DNA from: JAWPMT01 sp965215825
GTDB lineage: Bacteria > Bacteroidota > Bacteroidia > Cytophagales > Cyclobacteriaceae
Assembly: GCA_965215825.1 (NCBI GenBank)
Contig: CBDCEM010000002.1
Coordinates: 744,001 to 808,000, forward strand
Reading direction: 5' to 3'
DNA length: 64,000 nt
The translations under genes were made by a program, and so were the position numbers. The notes beneath the pieces were generated by a model. It was not told the origin of the DNA. It saw only the letters and a program-made list of their open reading frames with translations, and did not search any database. This document shows positions 8,897-17,300 of this stretch, in pieces (the stretch's first letter is position 1; every line of letters begins with the position of its first letter).

Positions 8897-9663
8897 GATC
8901 CGTAGATACGTTCCAGAACACCAGCAAGTCTTACTCCACCCTGAAGTAGTCTCAGGTTGACTGTCTCAATATTGTCATAGTTGTACCGATAACTCAATTT
9001 CAGGTTCTCAGGAATATCATAAACCTGCGATCTTAGCGACATTGACTCAGCAGCCCAATCACGTACCGAAGCTGATTGCCAGGTTTTCACCTTTGTGGCG
9101 TCTACATGATTGATCCAATCCACATATTCTGTGTAGCTATAGTTCTGTTGATCTATGATTCCACTGTCCCATACCCGATGCAAGTTCGAGGAACGAAAGA
9201 AATATTCCAGCTTTACATCGTTTCCACCACGATCTTCGCCATTGCCAACATGTAAGGGCTGATGAATGTCACCTACCAGGTGAACCAGCATCTTCAACGC
9301 AAATGCCTCATCATAATCGGTAAAGTTCTTGGATTCCAGTTCAGCAATCAATCGCTCGATTGTAACAATGACATCTCCTTCTTCCGGAGTACCTGCTTCT
9401 TCGTATGTCTTTCCGTCCGGGATAGTACAATAATGCCAGGGGCTCATATGTCTGTACTTGCTATCGGAACGGATGAAGTCCATGAAAGTACTAACCTCTG
9501 CCAGCGTTTCTTTTCCAAGCACCACCTTTATCTTCTTGAGTGCCTTTTTAGACAAGTGTTGTTCGGCGATCAAACCTACAACTCTATGACCGATGGGTCC
9601 CCAGGAATAGGATGTTGGTAAAAAAACAGTGAGTAGCAGTAAAGAAAGAATAGCTTTTCTCAT
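8893..9663 (-). CDS. S1/P1-type secreted nuclease
   Basis: A 256-residue secreted zinc nuclease. Signal cleavage after SYS leaves Trp as residue 1 of the mature enzyme, whose backbone binds zinc in S1/P1 nucleases. Other trinuclear-zinc ligands are visible in WGPIGHRVVG, SPWHYC, HLVGDIHQPLHVG and the NLHRVWDSGI segment. The length fits the family. It degrades single-stranded DNA and RNA and releases 5' nucleotides, so a nutrient-scavenging role outside the inner membrane is likely. It is convergent with the thioredoxin-like gene. Confidence 0.92.
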   Translation of the reverse strand: MRKAILSLLLLTVFLPTSYSWGPIGHRVVGLIAEQHLSKKALKKIKVVLGKETLAEVSTFMDFIRSDSKYRHMSPWHYCTIPDGKTYEEAGTPEEGDVIVTIERLIAELESKNFTDYDEAFALKMLVHLVGDIHQPLHVGNGEDRGGNDVKLEYFFRSSNLHRVWDSGIIDQQNYSYTEYVDWINHVDATKVKTWQSASVRDWAAESMSLRSQVYDIPENLKLSYRYNYDNIETVNLRLLQGGVRLAGVLERIYGS

Positions 9664-9764
9664 AAGACAAAACTAAGAAACGGTTTATCAGAACAGAAGC
9701 CCTACTGAAAGTAAAACGAAAGATTAAGTTAAGGTTTTTAGTTTGGGATCGCTAAGAAAAAGAA

Positions 9765-9800
9765 AAGGCACGGTATGTCCCTGGGAGGGTACCGTGCCTT
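9765..9800 (-). terminator. Rho-independent terminator of the 9970-10566 gene
   Basis: An 11-bp perfect inverted repeat, AAGGCACGGTA (9765-9775) and TACCGTGCCTT (9790-9800), with a 14-nt loop. On the minus strand it is followed by TTTTTCTTTTTC. The rest of the 306-bp gap 9664-9969 is AT-rich (9840-9950) and holds no gene that I can see. Confidence 0.85.
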
Positions 9801-9969
9801 AATCACCAACCTAACCTAAAAGAAAGTACTTTAATAACGTCCAATTAATGAATTATTATTTCCGTACTATGATAGATTAATCGTATTTTTTCTAAAAAGG
9901 TTTCAAAAAAAAATAAAAATATTAATATTTTGAAGTTTATACTTAAATCTGGAATTGCTCGTTGGTCGG

Positions 9970-10566
9970 CTAACTGATTAATAGGAAAGTGAAAAGTACC
10001 ACACCCCAAAGGATATTGAGGAAGAACCAAACCCGAGCAAGCAAAACAAATTTCAACCGTTGAAACCCATTGCTGTAGTAGATTAAACGTTTGACCATGT
10101 CATTTAGGTTGCGTCTCACAAAAACCAATACGCCCAAAGTGATTCCAAACACCACAAAGAAATATGCACCATAAGCAACTGTCAGCGCATGAATAAATGG
10201 TGAGGTTTCCGGACTTTCTATGGTTTTTTCTAACCAGGCTTGCCACTGGAAAAACAGGAAGAGGACAACACACAATAAAGAAACAATCAGGCCGTATTTT
10301 ATCTTCTTATCCGCTTCTTTATCAAAGTAATCGGGCATGGCCCTCATAAAATGAGAAGAGGGAAGCAATACTAAATAGCCCAGAAATAGATATTTGGACA
10401 AATAGGTATCGCCTGAATATGACGTTGCGAAATACGCTGCAGATACATATAGAAATAGCGCGGCTGTGGCAATTAGAAAAAAATTTACCAGCAATTCCCA
10501 CTGATGTGGGTAATCCGTTTTCCTATTAGAAGGCCTTAATTTTAATCCTGTTGGTGAATGACTCAT
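9970..10566 (-). CDS. Four-helix membrane protein, possibly related to haem-copper oxidase subunit III
   Basis: A 198-residue protein with a 25-residue polar N terminus and about five hydrophobic segments (roughly 28-47, 60-75, 91-109, 127-149 and 176-196). The HALTVAYGAYFFVVFGITLGVLVF segment and the overall layout recall cytochrome oxidase subunit III proteins, which lack cofactors. The resemblance is weak and no other respiratory genes are adjacent, so this is a guess. It has its own terminator downstream at 9765-9800. Confidence 0.5.
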   Translation of the reverse strand: MSHSPTGLKLRPSNRKTDYPHQWELLVNFFLIATAALFLYVSAAYFATSYSGDTYLSKYLFLGYLVLLPSSHFMRAMPDYFDKEADKKIKYGLIVSLLCVVLFLFFQWQAWLEKTIESPETSPFIHALTVAYGAYFFVVFGITLGVLVFVRRNLNDMVKRLIYYSNGFQRLKFVLLARVWFFLNILWGVVLFTFLLIS

Positions 10567-10682
10567 TTGAAATGCCTACATTTCGTCTACTCTAAACATA
10601 AGTTCGACAAAAAATGTTGGCCTTATTTGAATATAAAGACCTGAGCGACACATTTTATCCATGAGCGGTCTCATAGATATGA

Positions 10683-10690
10683 TAGTTTTG
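10683..10690 (+). promoter_or_regulatory. Candidate mfd promoter (-7 box TAGTTTTG)
   Basis: TAGTTTTG matches the Bacteroidota -7 consensus TAnnTTTG exactly and lies 22 bp before the GTG start of mfd. No clear -33 TTG is present, so the assignment rests on the -7 box and position alone. Confidence 0.4.
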
Positions 10691-10712
10691 CGCTTCTTAT
10701 CATTTTTTCCGA

Positions 10713-13700
10713 GTGAACTTTTCAGAAGTACTATCCAGATACAAGGACGAGAGTGTAATTGCTGCCATTCGAGAGAGCCTTGATAAAAAAATCAACATCT
10801 CTCTTCGAGGTTTGGCAGGAAGCTCCGATGCACTCGTGGGTTCGGCAGCAGGTGTTGGACGGAATGGCGTTAACATTTTCGTTCTACATGACCGGGAAGA
10901 AGCCAACTACTATTACCACGACCTGCGTCAAATTTTAGATGGTCAGGGAAGCGTATTACTGTTTCCTACTTCCTACAAAAAGCCTTATCAGTTTGAGGAA
11001 GTGGAAAATGCCAATATCCTTCAGCGTGCAGAGGTTTTGAATGCCATCAACCAGTCGGGAGAGTCCTTGTATATCGTAACCTATCCTGAGGCATTTACTG
11101 AGAAGGTGATCAACAAACGCTCGTTGGTCGAAAATACCTTTCAGGCAAGTGTAGGAGAAAAAGTGGATGTCGAGTTTCTAAGTGAGTTGTTGGTGACCTA
11201 CGATTTCGAAAAAACAGATTTCGTTTATGAGGCCGGGCAGTTTGCGGTTCGTGGAGGTATCATCGACGTTTATTCATTTGCGCAGGAACTCCCGGTTCGG
11301 GTAGAGCTTTTTGGTGATGAAATCGAAAGCATTAGGGAGTTTGAGCCCGAATCTCAACTTTCAAAAAAAGAACTCAAAAGCCTTAGCATCATTCCCGATG
11401 TACAAACAAAGCTTTTAAAAGAAGAGCGGCAGTCGTTTTTGTCCTATGTTCCGGACAGTACGGTTCTCTGGATAAAAGACTATCGGGAGATAATAGACAT
11501 TGTGGACAAAGGCTTCGATAAGGCCTCTCAATCTTTTGATGAATTGATGAGGTTATCTGGCAATACCCAGGTGGTCATGAGTCCATCAGACCTTTTCGAC
11601 AATGGGGAAGTGTTTGCTGGTTTGGTTGAATCAATGACCAAAGTCGAATTCGGAAAGCGTTTCTACCTTCCGAAATCAAAAGAATTCCAATTCGACTTTA
11701 AACCTCAGCCCAGTTTTCATAAGAACTTTGAATTGTTGGCCGACAACCTCGCCGATTACCAGCGTCAGGGTTACACCAATTACATATTAGCAGAGTCATT
11801 CAAACAACATGAGCGTCTTCAGACGATTTTTGAAGAAGTAAATCCGGGAATTTCATTTCAAGGAATTGCTATTGGGTTAAGAGAGGGGTTCATCGATGAA
11901 CAAATCAGCATTGTTTGCTACACGGACCATCAGATCTTCGATCGATTCCACCGCACAAATACCAAAGACAAGTTTACCCGGAAAAAAGCACTGACGTTAA
12001 AAGAACTGCGTTCACTTCAGACCGGAGATTATGTTGTTCATGTAGATCACGGTGTAGGACGGTTTGCCGGGCTGGACCGGGTAGATGTGGGTGGCAATAT
12101 GCAGGAAGCGCTGCGTTTGGTCTATCGCGATGATGATTTGCTGTACGTCAGTATTCATTCACTTCATAAGATTTCCAAATACTCCGGAAAGGAAGGGGGT
12201 CCTCCTGCTGTCAATAAGTTAGGTTCCCAGGAATGGGAAAACAAAAAGAAGAAGGTCAAACGGAAAGTCAAAGACATTGCCAAGGACCTGATCCAACTCT
12301 ATGCCAAACGAAAAGCTGCGCCGGGTTTTGCTTTTCCTGCCGACAACTTTCTTCAGGCGGAATTGGAATCCAGTTTTATGTATCAGGACACTCCTGATCA
12401 AAGTACGGCCACTTCCGATGTAAAGCAAGACATGGAACATGGACATCCGATGGATCGCCTCGTATGTGGAGATGTGGGATTTGGTAAAACCGAAATTGCC
12501 ATTCGGGCAGCGTTCAAAGCAGTGAACAGTGGCAAACAAGTTGCAGTTCTGGTTCCAACAACCATTCTCGCCTTTCAACACTTCCATACTTTCGTCGAAA
12601 GATTGAAGAGTTTCCCAATTGGTGTAGACTATATAAACAGATTCAGAACCACTAAGGAAATCACGCAGATAAAAAAAGAACTGAAAGCAGGCACTATAGA
12701 TATTCTGATAGGAACCCACCGAATCGTCAACAAAGACATGGAGTTCAAGGATATTGGTCTGATGATTATCGATGAAGAGCAAAAGTTTGGTGTAAAGGTC
12801 AAAGAAAAGCTTAAGGAAATGCGTGTAAACGTGGATTCTCTGACTCTTACCGCCACACCTATTCCCCGAACTTTACACTTTTCTTTGATGGGTGCCAGGG
12901 ACTTGTCGATTATTTCAACTCCTCCACCCAATAGACGGCCGGTCACAACAGAGTTGCAGGAGTTTAATGAGGAGTTTATTCGCGATGCAGTAAGTCACGA
13001 AATCAGACGTGGAGGACAGGTGTTCTTCGTTCACAATCGAATCAGTGATATTGAACAGGTTGCAAATATCATTTACAGATTGGTGCCGGATGCTCGAATA
13101 GGAATGGCGCATGGTCAGATGGAGGGTAAGAGCCTCGAAAAGATTATGTTGAAATTTATCGAGGGAGAATACGATGTATTGGTTTCTACTAACATCATCG
13201 AAAGCGGACTTGATATTCCAAACGCCAATACCATCATTATCAACCGGGCACACATGTTTGGACTCTCGGATTTGCATCAGATGCGCGGGCGAGTTGGCCG
13301 ATCAAATACGAAAGCCTATTGCTACCTGATCACTCCTCCCACTTCCAGCCTTAGTTCGGATGCACGTAAGCGGTTGGTCACACTGGAAGAGTTCTCGGAT
13401 TTGGGAGATGGCTTCAAAGTGGCCATGCGTGATCTTGATATCAGGGGTGCAGGTAACTTGTTAGGAAGTGAACAAAGTGGATTTATCAACGACATGGGCT
13501 TCGAAATGTATCATAAGATATTGGATGAAGCTGTCAATGAGTTGAAAGAAACCGAATTCAAGGAGCTTTTCAGTCAGGAATTACCCAGCGAGGAGCAATT
13601 GCAGCAAATTAAGGCGGACTGCCTCGTGGAAACGGACCTTGAGATTCTTATCCCACAGGATTATGTGGAAAGTACAGCGGAAAGGCTAAGTCTCTATTCC

Positions 13701-14078
13701 AAGCTCGATAACATTGAAATCGATGAGGTAGAAAAATTGATGGAATTCCAGAAATCATTGGAAGATCGATTTGGCCCGGCCCCTGAGCCAGTGGAAGAGC
13801 TTATAAAAAGTGTGCAGTTGAGGTGGAAAGGAGTAAAACTTGGCTTTGAAAAGGTGACAATGAAAAGTAACAAACTGAAAGGCTACCTTCAAGTGGAAGA
13901 TAATGATGCATACTTTCAATCCGAAACTTTTGGCTTGATCTTGCAATATGTTAAGGAACAAGCGTCGAAATGCAAGATGCGTGAATACAAAAACAAGTTG
14001 ATCATTTCAATCGATCCTGTAGAAAATGTAACAGACGCAATATCACATTTAGATCACATGTTAATGGTGAATGTGTAA
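10713..14078 (+). CDS. mfd: Transcription-repair coupling factor
   Basis: An 1121-residue Mfd. An N-terminal UvrB-like damage-coupling region (with FAVRGGIIDVYSF) is followed at about residue 430 by the CarD-like RNA-polymerase interaction domain (GDYVVHVDHGVGRFAGL). The RecG-like translocase has Walker A GDVGFGKT at 586-593, motif II DEEQ at 687-690 and TATPIPRTL after it. The TRCF domain forms the C terminus. It pushes stalled RNA polymerase off DNA lesions and recruits UvrA. The start is GTG at 10713; an in-frame TAG at 10683-10685 excludes a longer product. Confidence 0.97.
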   Translation: MNFSEVLSRYKDESVIAAIRESLDKKINISLRGLAGSSDALVGSAAGVGRNGVNIFVLHDREEANYYYHDLRQILDGQGSVLLFPTSYKKPYQFEEVENANILQRAEVLNAINQSGESLYIVTYPEAFTEKVINKRSLVENTFQASVGEKVDVEFLSELLVTYDFEKTDFVYEAGQFAVRGGIIDVYSFAQELPVRVELFGDEIESIREFEPESQLSKKELKSLSIIPDVQTKLLKEERQSFLSYVPDSTVLWIKDYREIIDIVDKGFDKASQSFDELMRLSGNTQVVMSPSDLFDNGEVFAGLVESMTKVEFGKRFYLPKSKEFQFDFKPQPSFHKNFELLADNLADYQRQGYTNYILAESFKQHERLQTIFEEVNPGISFQGIAIGLREGFIDEQISIVCYTDHQIFDRFHRTNTKDKFTRKKALTLKELRSLQTGDYVVHVDHGVGRFAGLDRVDVGGNMQEALRLVYRDDDLLYVSIHSLHKISKYSGKEGGPPAVNKLGSQEWENKKKKVKRKVKDIAKDLIQLYAKRKAAPGFAFPADNFLQAELESSFMYQDTPDQSTATSDVKQDMEHGHPMDRLVCGDVGFGKTEIAIRAAFKAVNSGKQVAVLVPTTILAFQHFHTFVERLKSFPIGVDYINRFRTTKEITQIKKELKAGTIDILIGTHRIVNKDMEFKDIGLMIIDEEQKFGVKVKEKLKEMRVNVDSLTLTATPIPRTLHFSLMGARDLSIISTPPPNRRPVTTELQEFNEEFIRDAVSHEIRRGGQVFFVHNRISDIEQVANIIYRLVPDARIGMAHGQMEGKSLEKIMLKFIEGEYDVLVSTNIIESGLDIPNANTIIINRAHMFGLSDLHQMRGRVGRSNTKAYCYLITPPTSSLSSDARKRLVTLEEFSDLGDGFKVAMRDLDIRGAGNLLGSEQSGFINDMGFEMYHKILDEAVNELKETEFKELFSQELPSEEQLQQIKADCLVETDLEILIPQDYVESTAERLSLYSKLDNIEIDEVEKLMEFQKSLEDRFGPAPEPVEELIKSVQLRWKGVKLGFEKVTMKSNKLKGYLQVEDNDAYFQSETFGLILQYVKEQASKCKMREYKNKLIISIDPVENVTDAISHLDHMLMVNV

Positions 14079-14221
14079 TATTTTCGGGTTCCAACACAAT
14101 AAATACCCGATCACACCCATTAATAATTAGAGATGTTGGCTTTGATTGCCATTAAATAGGTATTTTTAGAATATTTGTATTATTTAGTAGTTTAATTCGC
14201 TACAGAAGAGAAAAACAGGTT

Positions 14222-15550
14222 ATGAAAAAAATTTTTAGTGCAGTTGTTGCGTCATTTGCGGGCGCAATGATGCTAAGCTCTTGCTTCTTAGGCGGTGGTG
14301 GGACTCCTACCAGTATTACGCCAGGAGCCGCAAGTACAGCAACCGGACTCGAGTACAATGAGGAAGGAGCTTTTGCCGTCAACGATTACAGTGGTCAGCC
14401 CGCTGGTCCCAATCTCGTATTTATTGAAGGAGGTCGTACCGTCCTTGGTTCATTTGAAGAAGATGTGGTTTTCACGCGCGATAATGTAGAGCGTGCAGTA
14501 ACTGTTGCTTCATTCTACATGGACGAAACAGAGGTGGCCAATATTCACTGGTTAGAATATGAGTACTACATTAAATTGGATTCCGATGAAGTGTACTGGA
14601 AAAACAACCTTCCTGATACTACCGTCTGGGCCAAAGATCTTGCATTCAATGATCCATATGTAGCTCATTACTATAGATACCCAGGTTTCCGATTCTTCCC
14701 GGTTGTGGGAGTGAACTGGAGACAGGCTGTAAACTACTGTCGATGGAGAACCGACGTGGTAAATAACGAACTTGCTGCAGAAGCTGGATTGCTAGACCCT
14801 GTGGCTGACGGAGGTGATGATGCCTTTGCTGGAGCAGAAGATGCTGGTGCCTCTGTTGGAGGTGGTGGTGCACAAAGAATTCCACTTGAAAGTGGTGTGG
14901 TATTGCCAAATTATCGACTCCCTACGGAAGCAGAATGGGAATATGCCGCTCAGGCTTTGATTGGAACACAGTGGGCCAATGAAAACCAGACACATAGAAG
15001 ATTATATCCATGGGATGGTCACGCATTAAGAAACCCTTACGGAAAAAGTATGGGATTCTTCCTGGCTAACTTCAAAAGAGGAAAAGGTGACTATGCTGGT
15101 ATCGCTGGTAAGCTAAATGACGGAGCGATGTTAACTAATTACATCTACGATTATCCACCAAACGAATTCGGCCTTTACAACATGGCTGGAAATGTAAATG
15201 AGTGGGTTCAGGATGTATACCGACCATTGTCTTTCCAGGAAGTTGAGGATTTCAACCCGGTTAGAAGAGATGGATTCCTGGATGAGGAAAGTAACTACGA
15301 TGCAGGATACAGCTTTATCGGCAACGAAGCAGTATATAGCCAGGAAGAAGCAGAGAACGTTGGGATATCAGTTTCAGAATTTAATGCTGAAAATCCTCCG
15401 TTCAAAAGAATGAGAGTATATAAAGGCGGTTCATGGCAAGATGTTGCTTATTGGATGTCTCCAGGAACACGTCGATCATTAATGGAAGATTCTGCAACCG
15501 CAACCGTCGGTTTCCGATGCGCAATGATTCATGCAGGAACAAATTATTAA
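14222..15550 (+). CDS. gldJ: GldJ-like gliding motility/T9SS lipoprotein (SUMF1/FGE-sulfatase fold)
   Basis: A 442-residue lipoprotein (FAGAMMLSSCFLGG lipobox). It carries a formylglycine-generating-enzyme-like (SUMF1) fold: FIEGGRTVLGS, MDETEVANIHWLEY, PVVGVNWRQAVNYCRWR, RLPTEAEWEYAAQ, NEFGLYNMAGNVNEWVQD, KGGSWQD and TVGFRCAM. The ATGLEYNEEGAFAVNDYSG stretch before the domain matches GldJ rather than GldK. GldJ is an outer-membrane-associated lipoprotein needed for stability of the gliding and type IX secretion machinery. A Gly/Ala-rich insert (about 195-220) lies within the domain. It stands alone with its own terminator; no other gld genes are in the window. Confidence 0.8.
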   Translation: MKKIFSAVVASFAGAMMLSSCFLGGGGTPTSITPGAASTATGLEYNEEGAFAVNDYSGQPAGPNLVFIEGGRTVLGSFEEDVVFTRDNVERAVTVASFYMDETEVANIHWLEYEYYIKLDSDEVYWKNNLPDTTVWAKDLAFNDPYVAHYYRYPGFRFFPVVGVNWRQAVNYCRWRTDVVNNELAAEAGLLDPVADGGDDAFAGAEDAGASVGGGGAQRIPLESGVVLPNYRLPTEAEWEYAAQALIGTQWANENQTHRRLYPWDGHALRNPYGKSMGFFLANFKRGKGDYAGIAGKLNDGAMLTNYIYDYPPNEFGLYNMAGNVNEWVQDVYRPLSFQEVEDFNPVRRDGFLDEESNYDAGYSFIGNEAVYSQEEAENVGISVSEFNAENPPFKRMRVYKGGSWQDVAYWMSPGTRRSLMEDSATATVGFRCAMIHAGTNY

Positions 15551-15572
15551 TAAGAATACATAACCTGATAAG

Positions 15573-15602
15573 AGGTCACCATTTCGATGGTGGCCTTTTT
15601 TT
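15573..15602 (+). terminator. Rho-independent terminator of gldJ
   Basis: AGGTCACCAT (15573-15582) pairs with ATGGTGGCCT (15587-15596), with one G-U pair and a stable TTCG tetraloop. A T-run follows at 15597-15602. Confidence 0.95.
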
Positions 15603-15677
15603 GTGCCCTGATTTTTTTGAAGAGAGAAATAAAGTTGTAAAATCCTTCCTTAACTGCGTGGCCTCAGAAATGAGAGA

Positions 15678-15693
15678 GACTCCACGTGGAACA
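15678..15693. other. Degenerate parS-like site
   Basis: The core TCCACGTGGAACA matches parS; the first three bases of the left arm (GAC) differ from TGT, giving 13 of 16 matches. It is one of five such sites in 15.7-22.0 kb. Confidence 0.5.
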
Positions 15694-15883
15694 CTCACAA
15701 CATTCTCCGACTCCTAACATTGATAGTTCGTCAGTCCGCACTGATGTTTTCAGGATCAAGCACAATATGTCAACCATAGATACTTGATTTAGGAAATATC
15801 AGTCCAGGTGACTTGGTTGAAGAGAGGTCCAACTACTAAATCGGAATTTGTATTAAACAACTAACTAATCGGGATGTCTCTGA

Positions 15884-15899
15884 TCACCCACGTGGAACA
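15884..15899. other. Degenerate parS-like site
   Basis: CCACGTGGAACA is preserved on the right; the left arm reads TCAC instead of TGTT, giving 13 of 16 matches. It lies 206 bp from the other degenerate site. Confidence 0.45.
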
Positions 15900-16204
15900 C
15901 TTACTAGTGGCGCGTAAATTTTCACTTTGAGGAAATTCGATGTGAGTCTGACTCTTTATAAAAAGTTCTTAGTTCTGGGTTTTCAATTCCAAAATTCAGT
16001 TTCCGAAAAAATTGATTGGAAAACTAACTTTTGTTTGGAAAATTCCAAAAAGTGGGAAAGTTTGTAAAATTTTTGACGAAAAGTGAAAATTCAATGAAAT
16101 CCCCGCAAATAGCGCTCAATGCTTGCACTTTTGGCAGTCAATTTTGAAAATAGTGAAATTCGCGTGTAATAACCTGTAAAACAGGAAGTTAAGTGCTGAA
16201 AATA

Positions 16205-16909
16205 TTACTTTACACCCGTCGCCAACGCGCCGACAGTGATGGATTCGACATCACACTTGACCATCTGGTCACACAGCTCGCTCAACGTCGCTCCAGTAGT
16301 GATCACATCGTCGACTAAAAGCACATTTTTTTTGTACAAAGCTGTTGGCTTCACAATCCGGAAACTGTCTTCAACATTTTTCCAGCGTTCGAGTTTGGTC
16401 TTCTTCGTTTGAGTCTGAGTGTTGGTCACCTTTGTCAACACTTCTTCATTGACCGGGACATTCAAAACAGTACTTATGCCTTTCGCTATAAAATCACTTT
16501 GATTGTATCCGCGTTTCTTCTTCTTTCGCCAATGTATTGGAACGGGTACGATGAGGTCATAAGTTAATTCAGCCCGAAGTAGTTCGGTGCCTAGTAGGCC
16601 TCCGAAAAACTCGCCAACATTTGAACGTGATCTATATTTCAGTTCATGCAATATTTTCTGAGCTACTCCTCTTTGTTGAAAATACAAATAAGCGTAGGCA
16701 TCAATTACCGCTGGATTGTGAGCAAATTTTTGATATAAAGGATTTTCCGCATCCAGATGATAATTCGTAAGTGGTAGGTCTATTGCGCATGTTGTACACA
16801 AAAACTGTTCATTTGTGACCAAAGTATCAGAACAATTGATACAATTGTCAGGATAAAGTGTTGAAATGAAATCCGAAAAAACTCGTTTTGCGTATGATAA
16901 TACAGCCAT
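16205..16909 (-). CDS. comF: ComF-family phosphoribosyltransferase-like protein
   Basis: A 234-residue ComF/GntX protein. The N terminus has a four-Cys zinc site (CINC and CTTC). The C-terminal half is a phosphoribosyltransferase fold with the PRPP loop VLLVDDVITTGATL. A basic linker (HWRKKKKRGYNQSDFIAKG) is typical of the family. ComF proteins help imported single-stranded DNA in naturally transformable bacteria, though the biochemical role is poorly defined. It is divergent from the operon beginning at 16935. Confidence 0.88.
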   Translation of the reverse strand: MAVLSYAKRVFSDFISTLYPDNCINCSDTLVTNEQFLCTTCAIDLPLTNYHLDAENPLYQKFAHNPAVIDAYAYLYFQQRGVAQKILHELKYRSRSNVGEFFGGLLGTELLRAELTYDLIVPVPIHWRKKKKRGYNQSDFIAKGISTVLNVPVNEEVLTKVTNTQTQTKKTKLERWKNVEDSFRIVKPTALYKKNVLLVDDVITTGATLSELCDQMVKCDVESITVGALATGVK

Positions 16910-16934
16910 CTAATCTGATTAGAGATTTAAAGAT

Positions 16935-17297
16935 ATGGTTTACCAGAGAGATCTAGAAATGCAACAACGATGGAGTCGGCTTATGAAAGAGCTGGAAAAC
17001 ATCGTGGGAAAAAGGCCGAAAGACCTTAATAGTGTACTGTTTCTCATTGGTACTCAGGAACTTGGCAAAGGGAATCAAGTTTTCTCAAAAGAAGAAAAAC
17101 AGGATTTGATGCATATCGCCATATGTAAAGTTTTGTCGCTTGCCGGATATTATGAACTGAAAGGAGTTGACAAAGAAGGGTGGCCTCACTGGGAGTTGGT
17201 TAAGAAATTACCACGATTTGATCTTTTAGATCAAGAGAAACTCCTGAAAATGCAAATATTAGAATACTTTTCAACAGAAATTGGAATAGTCGTTTGA
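16935..17297 (+). CDS. Conserved hypothetical protein
   Basis: A 120-residue, helix-rich protein I recognise only as the small gene that commonly precedes DUF4175 in Bacteroidota. Distinct stretches are LNSVLFLIGTQELG and YYELKGVDKEGWPHWE. It has no signal peptide or membrane helix. The ATG at 16935 is the likeliest start; ATG 16959 is possible. Three bases separate it from DUF4175, so the two are made together. Confidence 0.65.
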   Translation: MVYQRDLEMQQRWSRLMKELENIVGKRPKDLNSVLFLIGTQELGKGNQVFSKEEKQDLMHIAICKVLSLAGYYELKGVDKEGWPHWELVKKLPRFDLLDQEKLLKMQILEYFSTEIGIVV

Positions 17298-17300
17298 GGA

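Larger units (their letters stand above)
15603..16204. other. Gene-free segment with two degenerate parS sites
   Basis: About 600 bp with no credible reading frame. It contains two partial parS palindromes (15678-15693 and 15884-15899) and, at 15980-16100, an AT-rich stretch with repeated GGAAAA/TTCCAAAA words. I see no DnaA box or RNA gene in it. Confidence 0.5.

Noticed and set aside
9765..9820. A stem-loop with flanking AGGTTAGGTTGGT resembles the RNA-like elements at 33.5-33.9 kb
   Set aside because: Only the TTAGGTT word and the general hairpin order are shared; the 32-nt block and 5' hairpin are absent. A plain terminator explains it.
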